Source: Streptomyces diastaticus subsp. diastaticus (lineage in GTDB: Bacteria > Actinomycetota > Actinomycetes > Streptomycetales > Streptomycetaceae). From it: DNA of 64,000 bases. This document shows, piece after piece, positions 43,375 to 52,989 of the stretch. The translations under genes were made by a program, and so were the position numbers. How positions within the stretch are numbered: position 1 is the first letter of the stretch; each line of letters starts with the position of its first letter. The notes under the pieces are model-generated. The model did not search any database. It had not been told where the DNA came from and saw nothing but the letters and a program-made list of their open reading frames with translations. The stretch lies in NCBI RefSeq assembly GCF_011170125.1, contig NZ_BLLN01000002.1:839501-903500 (forward strand), written 5' to 3'.

Positions 43375-43923
43375 ATGAGCGACGTACGCGGCGAGCTGCT
43401 GCACCACATCAAGGACAAGGCCGTCGTGCACGGCAAGGTCACCCTCTCCTCCGGCCTGGAGGCCGACTACTACGTCGATCTGCGACGGGTGACGCTGGAC
43501 GGGGCCGCGGCGCCGCTGGTCGGGCAGGTCATGCTCGACCTCACCTCGGAGCTGGAGTTCGACGCGGTGGGCGGCCTGACGCTCGGCGCCGACCCGGTCG
43601 CCACCTCGATGCTGCACGCGGCCTCCGCGCGGGGGCGGCGGCTGGACGCGTTCGTCGTCCGGAAGGCGGCGAAGGCCCACGGTATGCAGCGCCGCGTGGA
43701 GGGCCCGGACCTCGCGGGGCGCCGGGTCCTGGTCGTGGAGGACACCTCGACCACCGGTGGTTCGCCGCTGACCGCCGTGGAGGCGGCCCGGGAGGCCGGC
43801 GCCGAGGTGGTCGCGGTGGCGACCATCGTGGACCGGGCCACCGGGGCCGGGGAGAAGATCGCCGAGACCGCCGGCGTCCCTTACCTGTACGCCTACGCGC
43901 TGGACGAGCTGGGGCTCGGCTGA
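43375..43923 (+). CDS. pyrE: Orotate phosphoribosyltransferase
   Basis: A 182-residue type I phosphoribosyltransferase converting orotate and PRPP to orotidine 5'-phosphate in pyrimidine synthesis. Hallmarks are SSGLEADYYVDLRRVTLDG at the N-terminus, GGLTLGADPVATSML, the KAAKAHGMQRRVEG loop, and the PRPP motif VLVVEDTSTTGGSPL. Length is normal. ATG 43375 probably lacks a leader (see the -10 at 43362). Two parS sites follow downstream. Confidence 0.96.
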   Translation: MSDVRGELLHHIKDKAVVHGKVTLSSGLEADYYVDLRRVTLDGAAAPLVGQVMLDLTSELEFDAVGGLTLGADPVATSMLHAASARGRRLDAFVVRKAAKAHGMQRRVEGPDLAGRRVLVVEDTSTTGGSPLTAVEAAREAGAEVVAVATIVDRATGAGEKIAETAGVPYLYAYALDELGLG

Positions 43924-43946
43924 CCGTCGCGGGCGAGGCGCCGTGA

Positions 43947-43962
43947 TGTTTCACGTGAAACA
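43947..43962. promoter_or_regulatory. parS site, perfect consensus
   Basis: TGTTTCACGTGAAACA is the exact ParB-binding parS consensus, within a 20-bp palindrome (43945-43964). ParB loads here for chromosome segregation. It sits between pyrE and the aldolase gene. Confidence 0.95.
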
Positions 43963-43994
43963 TCGCATGTCCGGTTTCCTGGGAAACGGGGCAT

Positions 43995-44010
43995 GGTTTC
44001 ACGTGAAACA
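43995..44010. promoter_or_regulatory. parS site, one mismatch
   Basis: GGTTTCACGTGAAACA differs from the parS consensus only in the first base and lies 48 bases from the perfect site. Paired parS sites of this kind occur in streptomycete origin-proximal regions. Confidence 0.9.
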
Positions 44011-44214
44011 TCGCGTAGGCGCCCGAACCGGCCGGGACGGCTCCGGGGAAGTTCCCGTGGTGGCGGATTGTGTGGATCTGTGGCGGGAAGTGTCGCCTCC
44101 TGGCCCGTCCCCTCGGGTGGAGGCCGGGGGCAAGTCTGGAAAGATGGACACGACAATGTCGTCGCCCCCAGGTCAGGGCCAAGTACGTACCGGCACATCA
44201 CAAGGAGCGAACAC

Positions 44215-45246
<1,032 letters not shown>

Positions 45247-45289
45247 CCGCCGGGCGGCCGGGCCCGAGCGCCTGACCCGCCGTGCCACC

Positions 45290-45331
45290 GGGCCCGGTCT
45301 CCTTCGGTTCGCCGCCGAAGGGGCCGGGCCC
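45290..45331 (+). terminator. Hairpin terminator after the aldolase gene
   Basis: GGGCCCGG and, inside it, CCTTCGG pair with their complements around a 7-base loop with a small internal mismatch, giving 15 pairs. It begins 44 bases after the stop. Confidence 0.8.
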
Positions 45332-45370
45332 GCCGTCGTCCCCGCCCTCCGCCCCGTGAAAGGCCCGCCC

Positions 45371-46522
45371 GTGAGCTTCGACTTCGACACCCCCGTTGAC
45401 CGCTCCGGCACCTGGAGCGTCCAGTGGGACGGTGTCGCCGACCGGTTCGGGGTGGACGGGCTGCTGCCGTTCACCATCTCCGACATGGACTTCGCCTGCG
45501 CGCCGGTCATCCTCGACGCGCTCCACCAGCGGATATCCCACGGCGTCCTCGGCTACACCGACTGGCGGCTCGGTGACTTCCGCCCGGCCGTCGCCCACTG
45601 GTTCGCCACCCGCCACGACACGGTCGTCGACACCGACCGGCTCGTCCACGCCCCCTCCGTCCTCAACCAGCTCTCCCAGCTTCTGCGGATGTGGACCGAG
45701 CCCGGCGACGAGGTCGTCCTGCACACCCCGACATACGACGGGTTCCGCAAGGCCGTCGACGGGCTCGGCCGCGTCCGTGTGCCCGCGCCGCTGCACGACC
45801 CGGGCCTTGGCGTGCTGGAGGGGCTGCTCGCCCGCCCCCGCGCCCGCGTCCTGCTGCTCTGCTCGCCGCACAACCCGACCGGCAGGGTGTGGAGCGCCGA
45901 GGAGCTGACCGCGCTGGCCGCCCTCGCCCGCCGCCACGGCGTGGCCGTCATCAGCGACGAGATCCACGCCGACTTCGTCCACCCCGGCCGCCGCCACCTT
46001 CCGTGGACCGGCTTCGGCGGTCCCGACGAGCGGTGGGCGCTCATCACCTCCGGCTCGAAGGCGTTCAACTTCCCCGCCCTGACGGGCTCCTACGGCTTCC
46101 TCGGGAACGCGGCGGACCACGCCGAGTTCGTCCGGCGGATGGAGACCGGCGAGGGGCTCGCCTCGCCCGCCGTCCTGTCACTGACCGCGCACATCGCCGC
46201 GTACCGGCACGGCGCCCCCTGGCTCGACGCGGCCCGCGCCTACATCGGCGGCAACCTCGGCCTGCTCGCCGACCGCCTCGGCGCGGCCTTCCCGGAACTG
46301 GGCTGGAAACCGCCGGAGGCGGGCTACCTGGCCTGGATCGACCTGCGCCCGCTCGGCGTGGACGAGGACGCGCTCCAGCGGACGCTGGTGGAGCGCGAGA
46401 AGGTCGCCATCATGCGCGGCTCCGTCTACGGGGCCCCGGGGTTCGTCCGGCTCAACCTGGGGTGCCCCCGGGCCAAGGCGGAGGCCGGGGTCGAGGCGCT
46501 GATCAGGGCGCTGCGGGGCTGA
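45371..46522 (+). CDS. MalY/PatB-type PLP-dependent C-S lyase or aminotransferase
   Basis: A 383-residue fold-type I PLP enzyme of the MalY/PatB group, which act as cystathionine beta-lyases and aminotransferases. It opens with FDFDTPVDRSGTWSVQWD and has LPFTISDMDFACAPVI, GVLGYTDW, LCSPHNPTGRVW, VISDEIHADFV and the cofactor Lys 230 in TSGSKAFNFPAL. GTG 45371 was chosen (AAAGG seven bases upstream, matching family start); GTG 45356 adds five residues. It could contribute to methionine synthesis or sulfur recycling. Confidence 0.9.
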   Translation: MSFDFDTPVDRSGTWSVQWDGVADRFGVDGLLPFTISDMDFACAPVILDALHQRISHGVLGYTDWRLGDFRPAVAHWFATRHDTVVDTDRLVHAPSVLNQLSQLLRMWTEPGDEVVLHTPTYDGFRKAVDGLGRVRVPAPLHDPGLGVLEGLLARPRARVLLLCSPHNPTGRVWSAEELTALAALARRHGVAVISDEIHADFVHPGRRHLPWTGFGGPDERWALITSGSKAFNFPALTGSYGFLGNAADHAEFVRRMETGEGLASPAVLSLTAHIAAYRHGAPWLDAARAYIGGNLGLLADRLGAAFPELGWKPPEAGYLAWIDLRPLGVDEDALQRTLVEREKVAIMRGSVYGAPGFVRLNLGCPRAKAEAGVEALIRALRG

Positions 46523-46611
46523 GGACGGCCCAGCCAAGACCCGCCGCGGCGGCGGACCCGGCCGGCCCCCGTGCGATGGCAGGCCGGGCCGGGCGGCGGC
46601 ACGATCGGCGC

Positions 46612-48168
46612 ATGGCTTCTCATCGGCGCGGGCGACGGGGCGAGGGCGCGGCGGGCGGCGGGGGCGTGGAGCGGGCCGGGGAGATCCGCCTGAAGGACGC
46701 CTCGGGCCGGTGGATGATCCTGACCACCGTGCTGGGCTCCAGCATGGCCATGCTCGATTCGACCGTGGTCAACGTGGCGCTGCCCCGCATCGGGCGGGAC
46801 CTCGACACCGACCTGGCGGCCCTTCAGTGGACGGTCAACGCCTACATGATCACCTTGGCCGGGCTGATCCTGCTCGGCGGGGCGCTCGGCGACCGCTTCG
46901 GGCGGCGGCGGGTCTTCGTCATCGGTGTCGTCTGGTTCGCCGTCGCCTCCCTCGCCTGCGGCCTCGCCCCCAACGACCTCGTCCTTATCGGGGCACGCGC
47001 CCTCCAGGGTGTCGGCGGCGCGCTGCTCACCCCCGGCTCGCTGGCGCTGATCCAGTCCGGGTTCCGTCCGGACGACCGGGCGCGGGCGGTCGGCCTCTGG
47101 TCCGGTCTCGGCGGCGTGGGCGCGGCGATCGGCCCGTTCGTGGGTGGCTGGCTGGTGGACGGGCCGGGGTGGCGGTGGGTCTTCCTGCTGAACGTGCCGC
47201 TGGCCGCCGTCTGCGTGCCGGTGGCGCTGCGGCACGTACCGGAATCGCGGGACACCAGCGTGCCTGAGGGGGCGCGGGCCGGAGCGGGCGGGCGGCGGTT
47301 CGACGTGCTGGGGGCCGGACTCGGCGCACTGGCGCTGGCCCTGGTGACGTACGCGCTGATCGAGGCGCCGTCGGACGGGGCCTCCCCGGTGGTGATCGGC
47401 GCGGCGGCGGCGGGCGTGGTGCTCGGCGGGGTCTTCGTGCGGGTGGAACGGCGGCGCGCGGACCCCATGCTGCCGCTGTCGGTCTTCTCCTCGCGCCTGT
47501 TCACCTCGGTGAACCTGGTGACCTTCTGCGTCTACGCGGCGCTCGGCGGCTTCATGTTCCTGGCCGCGATCCAGCTCCAGGTGGTGGCCGGGTACTCGGC
47601 GCTCGGTGCGGGGCTGGCGCTGCTGCCGACGACCGTCCTGATGCTGCTCTTCTCGGCCAAGTCCGGCGAGCTGGGCCAGCGCGTCGGCCCGCGCGTCCCG
47701 CTGACCGTGGGTCCGCTGGTCGCGGCGGCGGGGATGCTCCTGATGCTCCGGACCGGCCCCGGCGCCTCCTACCCGGCCGACGTGCTGCCCGCCGTGGCGC
47801 TGCTGGGGGTGGGGCTGGTGACGATGGTGGCGCCGCTGACCGCGACCGTCCTGGCCTCGGTGGACGCGGGGAAGGCGGGGCTGGCCAGCGGGATCAACAA
47901 CGCGGCCGCGCGGGCCGCCGGGCTGGTCGCGGTCGCCGCGCTGCCCCTGCTGGCCCGGATGACGCCGGAGGCGTACCGGTCGGCGTCTGAGTTCGAGGCG
48001 GCCTTCCGACGGGCCATGCCGATGTGCGCCGGCCTGCTGGTGATCGGCGCCGCGCTCGCCTGGTGGCAGGTGCGCAGCCCCGCCGACGACCCGGCGCTGA
48101 AGCGCGCGCGGCCGCGCACGAGCTGCCCGATGGGGTCGCCGCCGCTGGAACCGGAGGCGGACCGGTAG
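46612..48168 (+). CDS. DHA2-family MFS drug transporter (14 membrane segments)
   Basis: A 518-residue proton antiporter of the EmrB/QacA type. The first helix contains LTTVLGSSMAMLDSTVVNVALP. Conserved loops GALGDRFGRRRVFVIG (motif A) and GVGGALLTPGSLALIQ (motif C) are present, and about 14 hydrophobic segments are counted. It probably exports a lipophilic cationic compound or the strain's own metabolite; the substrate is not deducible. ATG 46612 was chosen at the start of coding-like sequence; the first 30 residues are hydrophilic. It follows the MalY-like gene in the same direction with a 90-base gap. Confidence 0.92.
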   Translation: MASHRRGRRGEGAAGGGGVERAGEIRLKDASGRWMILTTVLGSSMAMLDSTVVNVALPRIGRDLDTDLAALQWTVNAYMITLAGLILLGGALGDRFGRRRVFVIGVVWFAVASLACGLAPNDLVLIGARALQGVGGALLTPGSLALIQSGFRPDDRARAVGLWSGLGGVGAAIGPFVGGWLVDGPGWRWVFLLNVPLAAVCVPVALRHVPESRDTSVPEGARAGAGGRRFDVLGAGLGALALALVTYALIEAPSDGASPVVIGAAAAGVVLGGVFVRVERRRADPMLPLSVFSSRLFTSVNLVTFCVYAALGGFMFLAAIQLQVVAGYSALGAGLALLPTTVLMLLFSAKSGELGQRVGPRVPLTVGPLVAAAGMLLMLRTGPGASYPADVLPAVALLGVGLVTMVAPLTATVLASVDAGKAGLASGINNAAARAAGLVAVAALPLLARMTPEAYRSASEFEAAFRRAMPMCAGLLVIGAALAWWQVRSPADDPALKRARPRTSCPMGSPPLEPEADR

Positions 48169-48203
48169 CGGAACTTCGGCAATGGCCAGGCAAACTGGAG
48201 ACC

Positions 48204-48617
48204 ATGGCCATTCACGAGAACCTGCTCGGGGGACCGCCCCCGACCCACCTGCCCGAAGACCCCGGACCGCGCGACATGCTCGCCGCCGGTGCCGCCCCCG
48301 CCGATGTCGCGGCGAAGTACCCCACGTCGTCGCTGGCGTGGGCGCAGCTCGCCGACGCCGCCTTCGAGAACGGCGGCGTCGTCGAGTCGTACGCCTACGC
48401 GCGCACCGGCTACCACCGGGGCCTCGACTCGCTGCGCCGGGCCGGCTGGAAGGGCCACGGCCCGGTGCCGTGGGAGCACGAGCCGAACCGCGGCTTCCTG
48501 CGCGCGCTGCACGCGCTGGCGCGGGCCGCCGGGGCCATCGGAGAGCAGGAGGAGTACGAGCGCTGCACGGAGTTCCTGCGCGACTCCTCGCCGACGGCGG
48601 CCCAGACCCTGGGCTGA
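48204..48617 (+). CDS. DUF3151 family protein
   Basis: A 137-residue cytosolic protein with the typical DUF3151 layout. It begins MAIHENLLGGPPPTHLP, has YPTSSLAWAQLADAAFENGGVVESYAYARTGYHRGLD and WKGHGPVPWEHEPNRGFLRAL, and ends in a TPR-like helical part. The function is unknown; it is conserved through actinobacteria. GGAG precedes ATG 48204 closely. It is followed by a hairpin and a long gene-free gap. Confidence 0.9.
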   Translation: MAIHENLLGGPPPTHLPEDPGPRDMLAAGAAPADVAAKYPTSSLAWAQLADAAFENGGVVESYAYARTGYHRGLDSLRRAGWKGHGPVPWEHEPNRGFLRALHALARAAGAIGEQEEYERCTEFLRDSSPTAAQTLG

Positions 48618-48654
48618 TCAGGACGGAACGACGGCGCCCGCCGGGCGCGGGCAC

Positions 48655-48680
48655 GGGCCGGGCGGGCTGCCGCCCGGCCC
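48655..48680 (+). terminator. Hairpin terminator after the DUF3151 gene
   Basis: GGGCCGGGCGG pairs perfectly with CCGCCCGGCCC around a 4-base loop, 37 bases after the stop. Confidence 0.75.
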
Positions 48681-49280
48681 CTTCCCGTCTCCGGGCGCCC
48701 CGGCCGGCGAACGGCGTGTCCCCGTCACGAGGTGTCCGAGCGCCGCGCGGGCATGTGCGAGCTCCGGGTGGGTGCGCCCCCTCGGGTGCGGGGCCCCGCG
48801 TCCCGGCGTCGCCGGTGCGCGGGCGGGCGCGGCACCGCTCAGCCGGGGAGGCGGCCCGGGGCGGCGGGGCCGGGGGCGGAACGGGGGCGGTAGGCGCGTG
48901 GTGGAAGCGGTCGGGCGCGCCGTCCGGGAGCAGGGTCCGAGCGGCGGCGGGGTCGCCGGCCGGGTCGCCCGCGAGGAGATCGTCGGTGCCGGCCTCCCGT
49001 AGTACGTGTCGCGGGCGGTGAGGGCGTCGGTGCCGGCCCCCCCGCAGGACGCGCCTCCGAGGTGAGGGCGCCGGCCGGGTGCGGCTGTGGGCGGCGGCGT
49101 CGCCGGGCGCCCCGCCCCACCCCTGGCACCTGCCTTGCAGTCGCGGCCCCGGCGTCGGATGATGCGAGGTGAGCCCGTGTGCGCGATCCGCGCGCCGGAG
49201 GGTTCGAGGGGACCGGAGCTCCCGCTTTCCACGGCACGTCGTGCGGTGGGCGGTCGAGCGGACCGCTACCCGGTAGTTCG
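48681..49280. other. Gene-free stretch upstream of the kynurenine genes
   Basis: About 600 bases. Long open frames on both strands are compositional, with no domain or conserved motif seen. The promoter of the kynurenine genes should be near the end (49200-49285); no clear element is recognised. Confidence 0.45.
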
Positions 49281-49296
49281 TATCGAGGAGACAGAG

Positions 49297-50190
49297 ATGT
49301 CGCACGACCTCGGTGCCACGGAAGCCGGTTCGGACACCCCGAACCTCGACTTCGCCGGTACCACCCCCTACGAGGACTACGTCCAGGCCGACGTCCTCAC
49401 CCACCTTCAGCATCTGCGGTCGGACGACCCCGGCGAGATGGTCTTCCTGGTGACCACCCAGGTCATGGAATTGTGGTTCACCGTCATCGTCCACGAATGG
49501 GAGACCGCCTCCGCCGCCCTGCGCCGGGACGACGTCCCGACCGCGCTCGACGCCCTCAAGCGCTCGCTCCGCGAGATGGCCGCGCTCAACGACTCCTGGC
49601 GGCCGCTCTCGGGGCTGACCCCGGCCCAGTTCAACTCCTACCGGGGCTCGCTCGGCGAGGGCTCCGGCTTCCAGTCCGCGATGTACCGCCGGATGGAGTT
49701 CCTGCTCGGGGACAAGTCCGCGTCGATGCTGGTCCCGCACCGCGGCGCGCCCCGCGTCCACGCGGAGCTGGAGAAGGCGCTGCACGAGCCGAGCCTCTAC
49801 GACGAGGTGCTGCGCCTCCTCGCCCGGCGCGGCCACCCGATCCCCGCCGAGGTCCTGGACCGCGACCTCACCCAGCGGTACGAGCCGTCCAGCGAGGTCG
49901 AGGCCGTCTGGACCGCCGTCTACGGCGCCCAGGAGATCGGCCCCGCCGCCGGGCAGGGCGCTCCGGCGGACGGGCCGGTGGCGGCCGACGCGGAGCTGCT
50001 GCGGCTCGGCGAGGTGCTGACCGACGTGGCCGAACTGGTCTGGCGCTGGCGCAACGACCACCTGACCGCCACCCGCCGTGCCATGGGCGCCAAGACCGGC
50101 ACCGGCGGCTCCGCCGGCGTCGCCTGGCTGGAGAAGCGGGCGGGCAAGACCGTCTTCCCCGAGCTGTGGACGGCCCGCAGCCATGTCTGA
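49297..50190 (+). CDS. kynA: Tryptophan 2,3-dioxygenase
   Basis: A 297-residue heme dioxygenase that opens the indole ring of tryptophan to N-formylkynurenine. Seen are the TPYEDYVQADVLTHLQHLRSD entry, VTTQVMELWFTVIVHEW, FQSAMYRRMEFLLGDKS, and the C-terminal heme segment WRWRNDHLTATRRAMGAKTG with the proximal His 255, followed by GTGGSAGVAWLEK. ATG 49297 has GAGGAG six bases upstream. It is first of a three-gene catabolic set with kynU and a hydrolase. Confidence 0.95.
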   Translation: MSHDLGATEAGSDTPNLDFAGTTPYEDYVQADVLTHLQHLRSDDPGEMVFLVTTQVMELWFTVIVHEWETASAALRRDDVPTALDALKRSLREMAALNDSWRPLSGLTPAQFNSYRGSLGEGSGFQSAMYRRMEFLLGDKSASMLVPHRGAPRVHAELEKALHEPSLYDEVLRLLARRGHPIPAEVLDRDLTQRYEPSSEVEAVWTAVYGAQEIGPAAGQGAPADGPVAADAELLRLGEVLTDVAELVWRWRNDHLTATRRAMGAKTGTGGSAGVAWLEKRAGKTVFPELWTARSHV

Positions 50191-50328
50191 GCGCCACCCG
50201 GCACCGGTACCGGCACCCGCCCGCGGTGCCACCCGTGCCACCCGTGCCACCCCTGGCACCCGCACCACCCGCACGACCGACGACCGCCTCCGGCACCCCG
50301 CCGGAGGCTCGGGGAGGGGAATCAGCAC

Positions 50329-51570
50329 ATGAGCGTGACGGAGACGGGGAGCGCGCGTCCCGAGGCGTACGCGCACCTGGCCGCGGAGGCGGCGAAGCTC
50401 GACGCCGAGGACGTCCTGCGGGACAGGCGCGAGGAGTTCGTCCTCGACGAGTCCACGGTCTACCTGGACGGCAACTCCCTGGGCGCACTGCCCAAGGCCG
50501 TGCCCGGACGGGTCGCCGACGTCATCGGCCGGGAATGGGGCGAGCTGCGCATCCGCTCCTGGACGGAGAGCGGCTGGTGGACCGCGCCCGAGCGGATCGG
50601 CGAGCGGATCGCCCCCCTGGTCGGGGCTGCTCCGGGCCAGGTCGTGGTCTCCGACTCGACCAGCGTCAACGTCTTCAAGGCGGTGGTCGGCGCGGTCCGC
50701 ATCGCCCGCGGCCGGGACGAGGCGCGGGAGGAGATCCTGGTCGACGCCGCGACCTTCCCGACCGACGGCTACATCGCCGAGTCGGCGGCCCGTCTCACCG
50801 GCTGCACCGTCCGCCCGGTCCAGGCCGGCGAGGTGCCCGCCGCGCTGGGTCCGCGCACCGCCGCCGTCCTGCTCAACCACGTCGACTACCGCACGGGCCG
50901 CCTGCACGACCTGCCCGGTCTCACCGCCGCCGCGCACGAGGCGGGGGCGATGGCCGTCTGGGACCTGTGCCACAGCGCGGGCGCGCTGCCGGTCGGGCTC
51001 GACGCGCACGGGGTGGACCTCGCGGTCGGGTGCACGTACAAGTTCCTGAACGGCGGGCCGGGCGCCCCGGCGTTCCTGTACGTGCGCGCGGACCACCAGG
51101 AGGCGTTCGACTCGCCGCTGCCGGGGTGGAACGGCCACGTGGAGCCGTTCGGCATGGAACCCGGCTACCGGCCCGCCGACGGGGCGGTGCGGGGGCGCGT
51201 CGGGACCCCCGACATCCTCTCGATGCTCGCCCTGGAGGCCGCCCTCGACGTGTGGGACGGCGTGGAACTCGACGCCGTGCGGGCGAAGTCGCTGGCGCTC
51301 ACCGACTTCTTCCTGCGGTGCGTCGAGGCGTACGTGCCGCGGGGCCGGGTCGAGTCGGTGACGCCGGCCGGGCACGCCGAGCGGGGCAGCCAGGTCGCGC
51401 TGCGGTGCGCGGACGCGGCGTCGGTGATGGAACGGCTCATCGCGATCGGGGTCGTCGGCGACTTCCGGAGTCCGGACATCCTGCGGTTCGGGTTCACCCC
51501 GCTGTACCTCGGCTTCGCCGACGTCGAGCGGGCCGCCCGGGTCCTGGCCGGGACACTCGGCACGGCCTGA
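50329..51570 (+). CDS. kynU: Kynureninase
   Basis: A 413-residue PLP enzyme cleaving kynurenine to anthranilate and alanine. Motifs are VYLDGNSLGALPKAVP at the start, DSTSVNVFKAVVGAVRIA, LVDAATFPTDGYI, LLNHVDYRTGRLHD, VWDLCHSAGALPVGLD and the cofactor Lys 238 in CTYKFLNGGPGAPAF. Length is usual. ATG 50329 follows a 138-base gap after kynA that contains short GCCACCCGT repeats. Confidence 0.96.
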   Translation: MSVTETGSARPEAYAHLAAEAAKLDAEDVLRDRREEFVLDESTVYLDGNSLGALPKAVPGRVADVIGREWGELRIRSWTESGWWTAPERIGERIAPLVGAAPGQVVVSDSTSVNVFKAVVGAVRIARGRDEAREEILVDAATFPTDGYIAESAARLTGCTVRPVQAGEVPAALGPRTAAVLLNHVDYRTGRLHDLPGLTAAAHEAGAMAVWDLCHSAGALPVGLDAHGVDLAVGCTYKFLNGGPGAPAFLYVRADHQEAFDSPLPGWNGHVEPFGMEPGYRPADGAVRGRVGTPDILSMLALEAALDVWDGVELDAVRAKSLALTDFFLRCVEAYVPRGRVESVTPAGHAERGSQVALRCADAASVMERLIAIGVVGDFRSPDILRFGFTPLYLGFADVERAARVLAGTLGTA

Positions 51571-51723
51571 GCGCCGTAGGGGCGCCCCGACGCGGCGGGA
51601 GCCTCCCGTGAACGGGCCTTCCGGCCGGCGCCGCCCGACCGGAGGCCCGTGTCACAATCCAGCCAGTTGTGGCCGGATGTCAGTGGGGCCGGGCTGGTCC
51701 GAGTGGAACCGAGGAGGACGACG

Positions 51724-52581
51724 GTGAGCGCAGCGCGGAGCGCGGCGGAGCGCGCGGCGGCGGAGGAGACCGCCCTGTTCGCGCAGCCGGAGGCGGCACC
51801 GGACGTCACCGCGGCGTACGGCCCGGAGCCGGACCAGGTGGTGGACTTCTACGCCCCGCGCGGGCCGGGGGCCGCCCCGGGCACGCCGCTGGTCGTGGTG
51901 GTGCACGGCGGCGCGTGGCGGGCCGCGTACGACCGGCGGCACCTCTCGCCGTTCGCCGCGTTCCTGGCGGGACGCGGGTTCGCGGTGGCGAGCGTGGAGT
52001 ACCGGCGGGGCGATGGCGGCCGGGGCGCCGGGCGCTGGCCCGACACCCTCGACGACGTCGCCGCCGCCTTCGACGCCCTGCCCGGGCTGGCGGCCGAGGC
52101 GGTACCGGAAGCCGACCCGGGCCGTACCGTCCTCACCGGGCATTCGGCCGGCGGCCACCTCGCGCTCTGGGCCGCGGCCCGGCACGTGCTGCCCGCCGGT
52201 TCGCCCTGGCGCCTGCCCAGGCCCCCGGCCGTGCGCGGGGTGGTGGCGCTGGCCCCCATCGCGGACTTCGCGGCCGCCGCCGAGCTGGACGTCTGCGGGG
52301 GTGCCTTCGCCCAGTTCCTCGGAGAGGAGTACGAGGAGCGGCTGGCGCACGCCGACCCGGTCGCCCTGCTGCCGACCGGGATCGCCACCACGCTGGTCCA
52401 GGGCAGCGCCGACACGGAGGTGCCCCCGGCGGTCGCGGAGGCGTACGCCGACGCGGCGACGGCGGCCGGGGAGATGCCGGGCTTCACCCTGGTCGACGGC
52501 GTCGGCCACTTCCCCCTCATCGACCCGGCGTCGGCCGCCTGCGCCCTGGTCGCGGAGGAGATAGCCCAACTGGCCTGGTGA
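51724..52581 (+). CDS. Alpha/beta hydrolase, probable N-formylkynurenine formamidase
   Basis: A 285-residue alpha/beta hydrolase with the oxyanion motif VVVHGGAWRAAY, nucleophile elbow GHSAGGH (Ser 141), an acid in GSADTEVP and a His in GVGHFPLID. This is the esterase/arylformamidase type, not the metal-dependent bacterial KynB. Its position after kynA and kynU suggests it hydrolyses N-formylkynurenine, the missing middle step. GTG 51724 has GAGGAGG six bases upstream; GTG 51649 would add an unlikely tail. A terminator follows. Confidence 0.85.
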   Translation: MSAARSAAERAAAEETALFAQPEAAPDVTAAYGPEPDQVVDFYAPRGPGAAPGTPLVVVVHGGAWRAAYDRRHLSPFAAFLAGRGFAVASVEYRRGDGGRGAGRWPDTLDDVAAAFDALPGLAAEAVPEADPGRTVLTGHSAGGHLALWAAARHVLPAGSPWRLPRPPAVRGVVALAPIADFAAAAELDVCGGAFAQFLGEEYEERLAHADPVALLPTGIATTLVQGSADTEVPPAVAEAYADAATAAGEMPGFTLVDGVGHFPLIDPASAACALVAEEIAQLAW

Positions 52582-52614
52582 AGGGGCCCCGGGCCCGGCT
52601 CCTGCGGCAGGTTC

Positions 52615-52646
52615 GCGGGGGCCCTCGTCCTTCGGGCGGCCCCCGC
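52615..52646 (+). terminator. Hairpin terminator after the kynurenine genes
   Basis: GCGGGGGCC pairs perfectly with GGCCCCCGC around a 14-base partly structured loop, 33 bases after the hydrolase stop. Confidence 0.7.
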
Positions 52647-52989
52647 TGGACGTGTCTCGTCCGAAGCCCGCTCCGGGCGCCGGCCCGGCCGGGGCGGGGT
52701 GGGGCGTCCCCGGCCGACGGGCGCGGTACGCGGAAGCGAGGAGCCTTGAGCGCCGCCGAACCGCTGGGAGCGGAGGCGGCGGGCGCGGGCGTCGACGCGT
52801 GACCCGGCCACGGCGGGGGCTGTCCCGAGGCACCGGGTGCCGGCGCGGCCGTCGCTCTCACCGAGGAGGGGCACGACGGCGGCTGCCGGGCTCCCTCCCC
52901 CGCACGCCTCCCTCCCCCTCAAGGCGGACCCCGCGGAATCCGTAGTCAAGCGGACGTGGGGGACGGGTGGTGGTGCCTACCGTGGTGGC
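52647..52989. other. Intergenic region
   Basis: About 340 bases between the kynurenine terminator and the histidine kinase. No gene or distinct operator was recognised. The kinase promoter should be near its right end. Confidence 0.4.

Noticed and set aside
48681..49280. Possible secreted Pro/Ala-rich gene in the gap before kynA
   Set aside because: Several frames are open at once on both strands, with no ribosome site and no motif.
50191..50328. GCCACCCGT repeats between kynA and kynU as a CRISPR-like array
   Set aside because: Short adjacent 9-bp repeats without spacers; slippage-type low complexity.
46426..51375. A 1649-residue minus-strand open frame
   Set aside because: It is antisense to the DHA2 transporter and kynurenine genes and has no domain; an effect of high GC.
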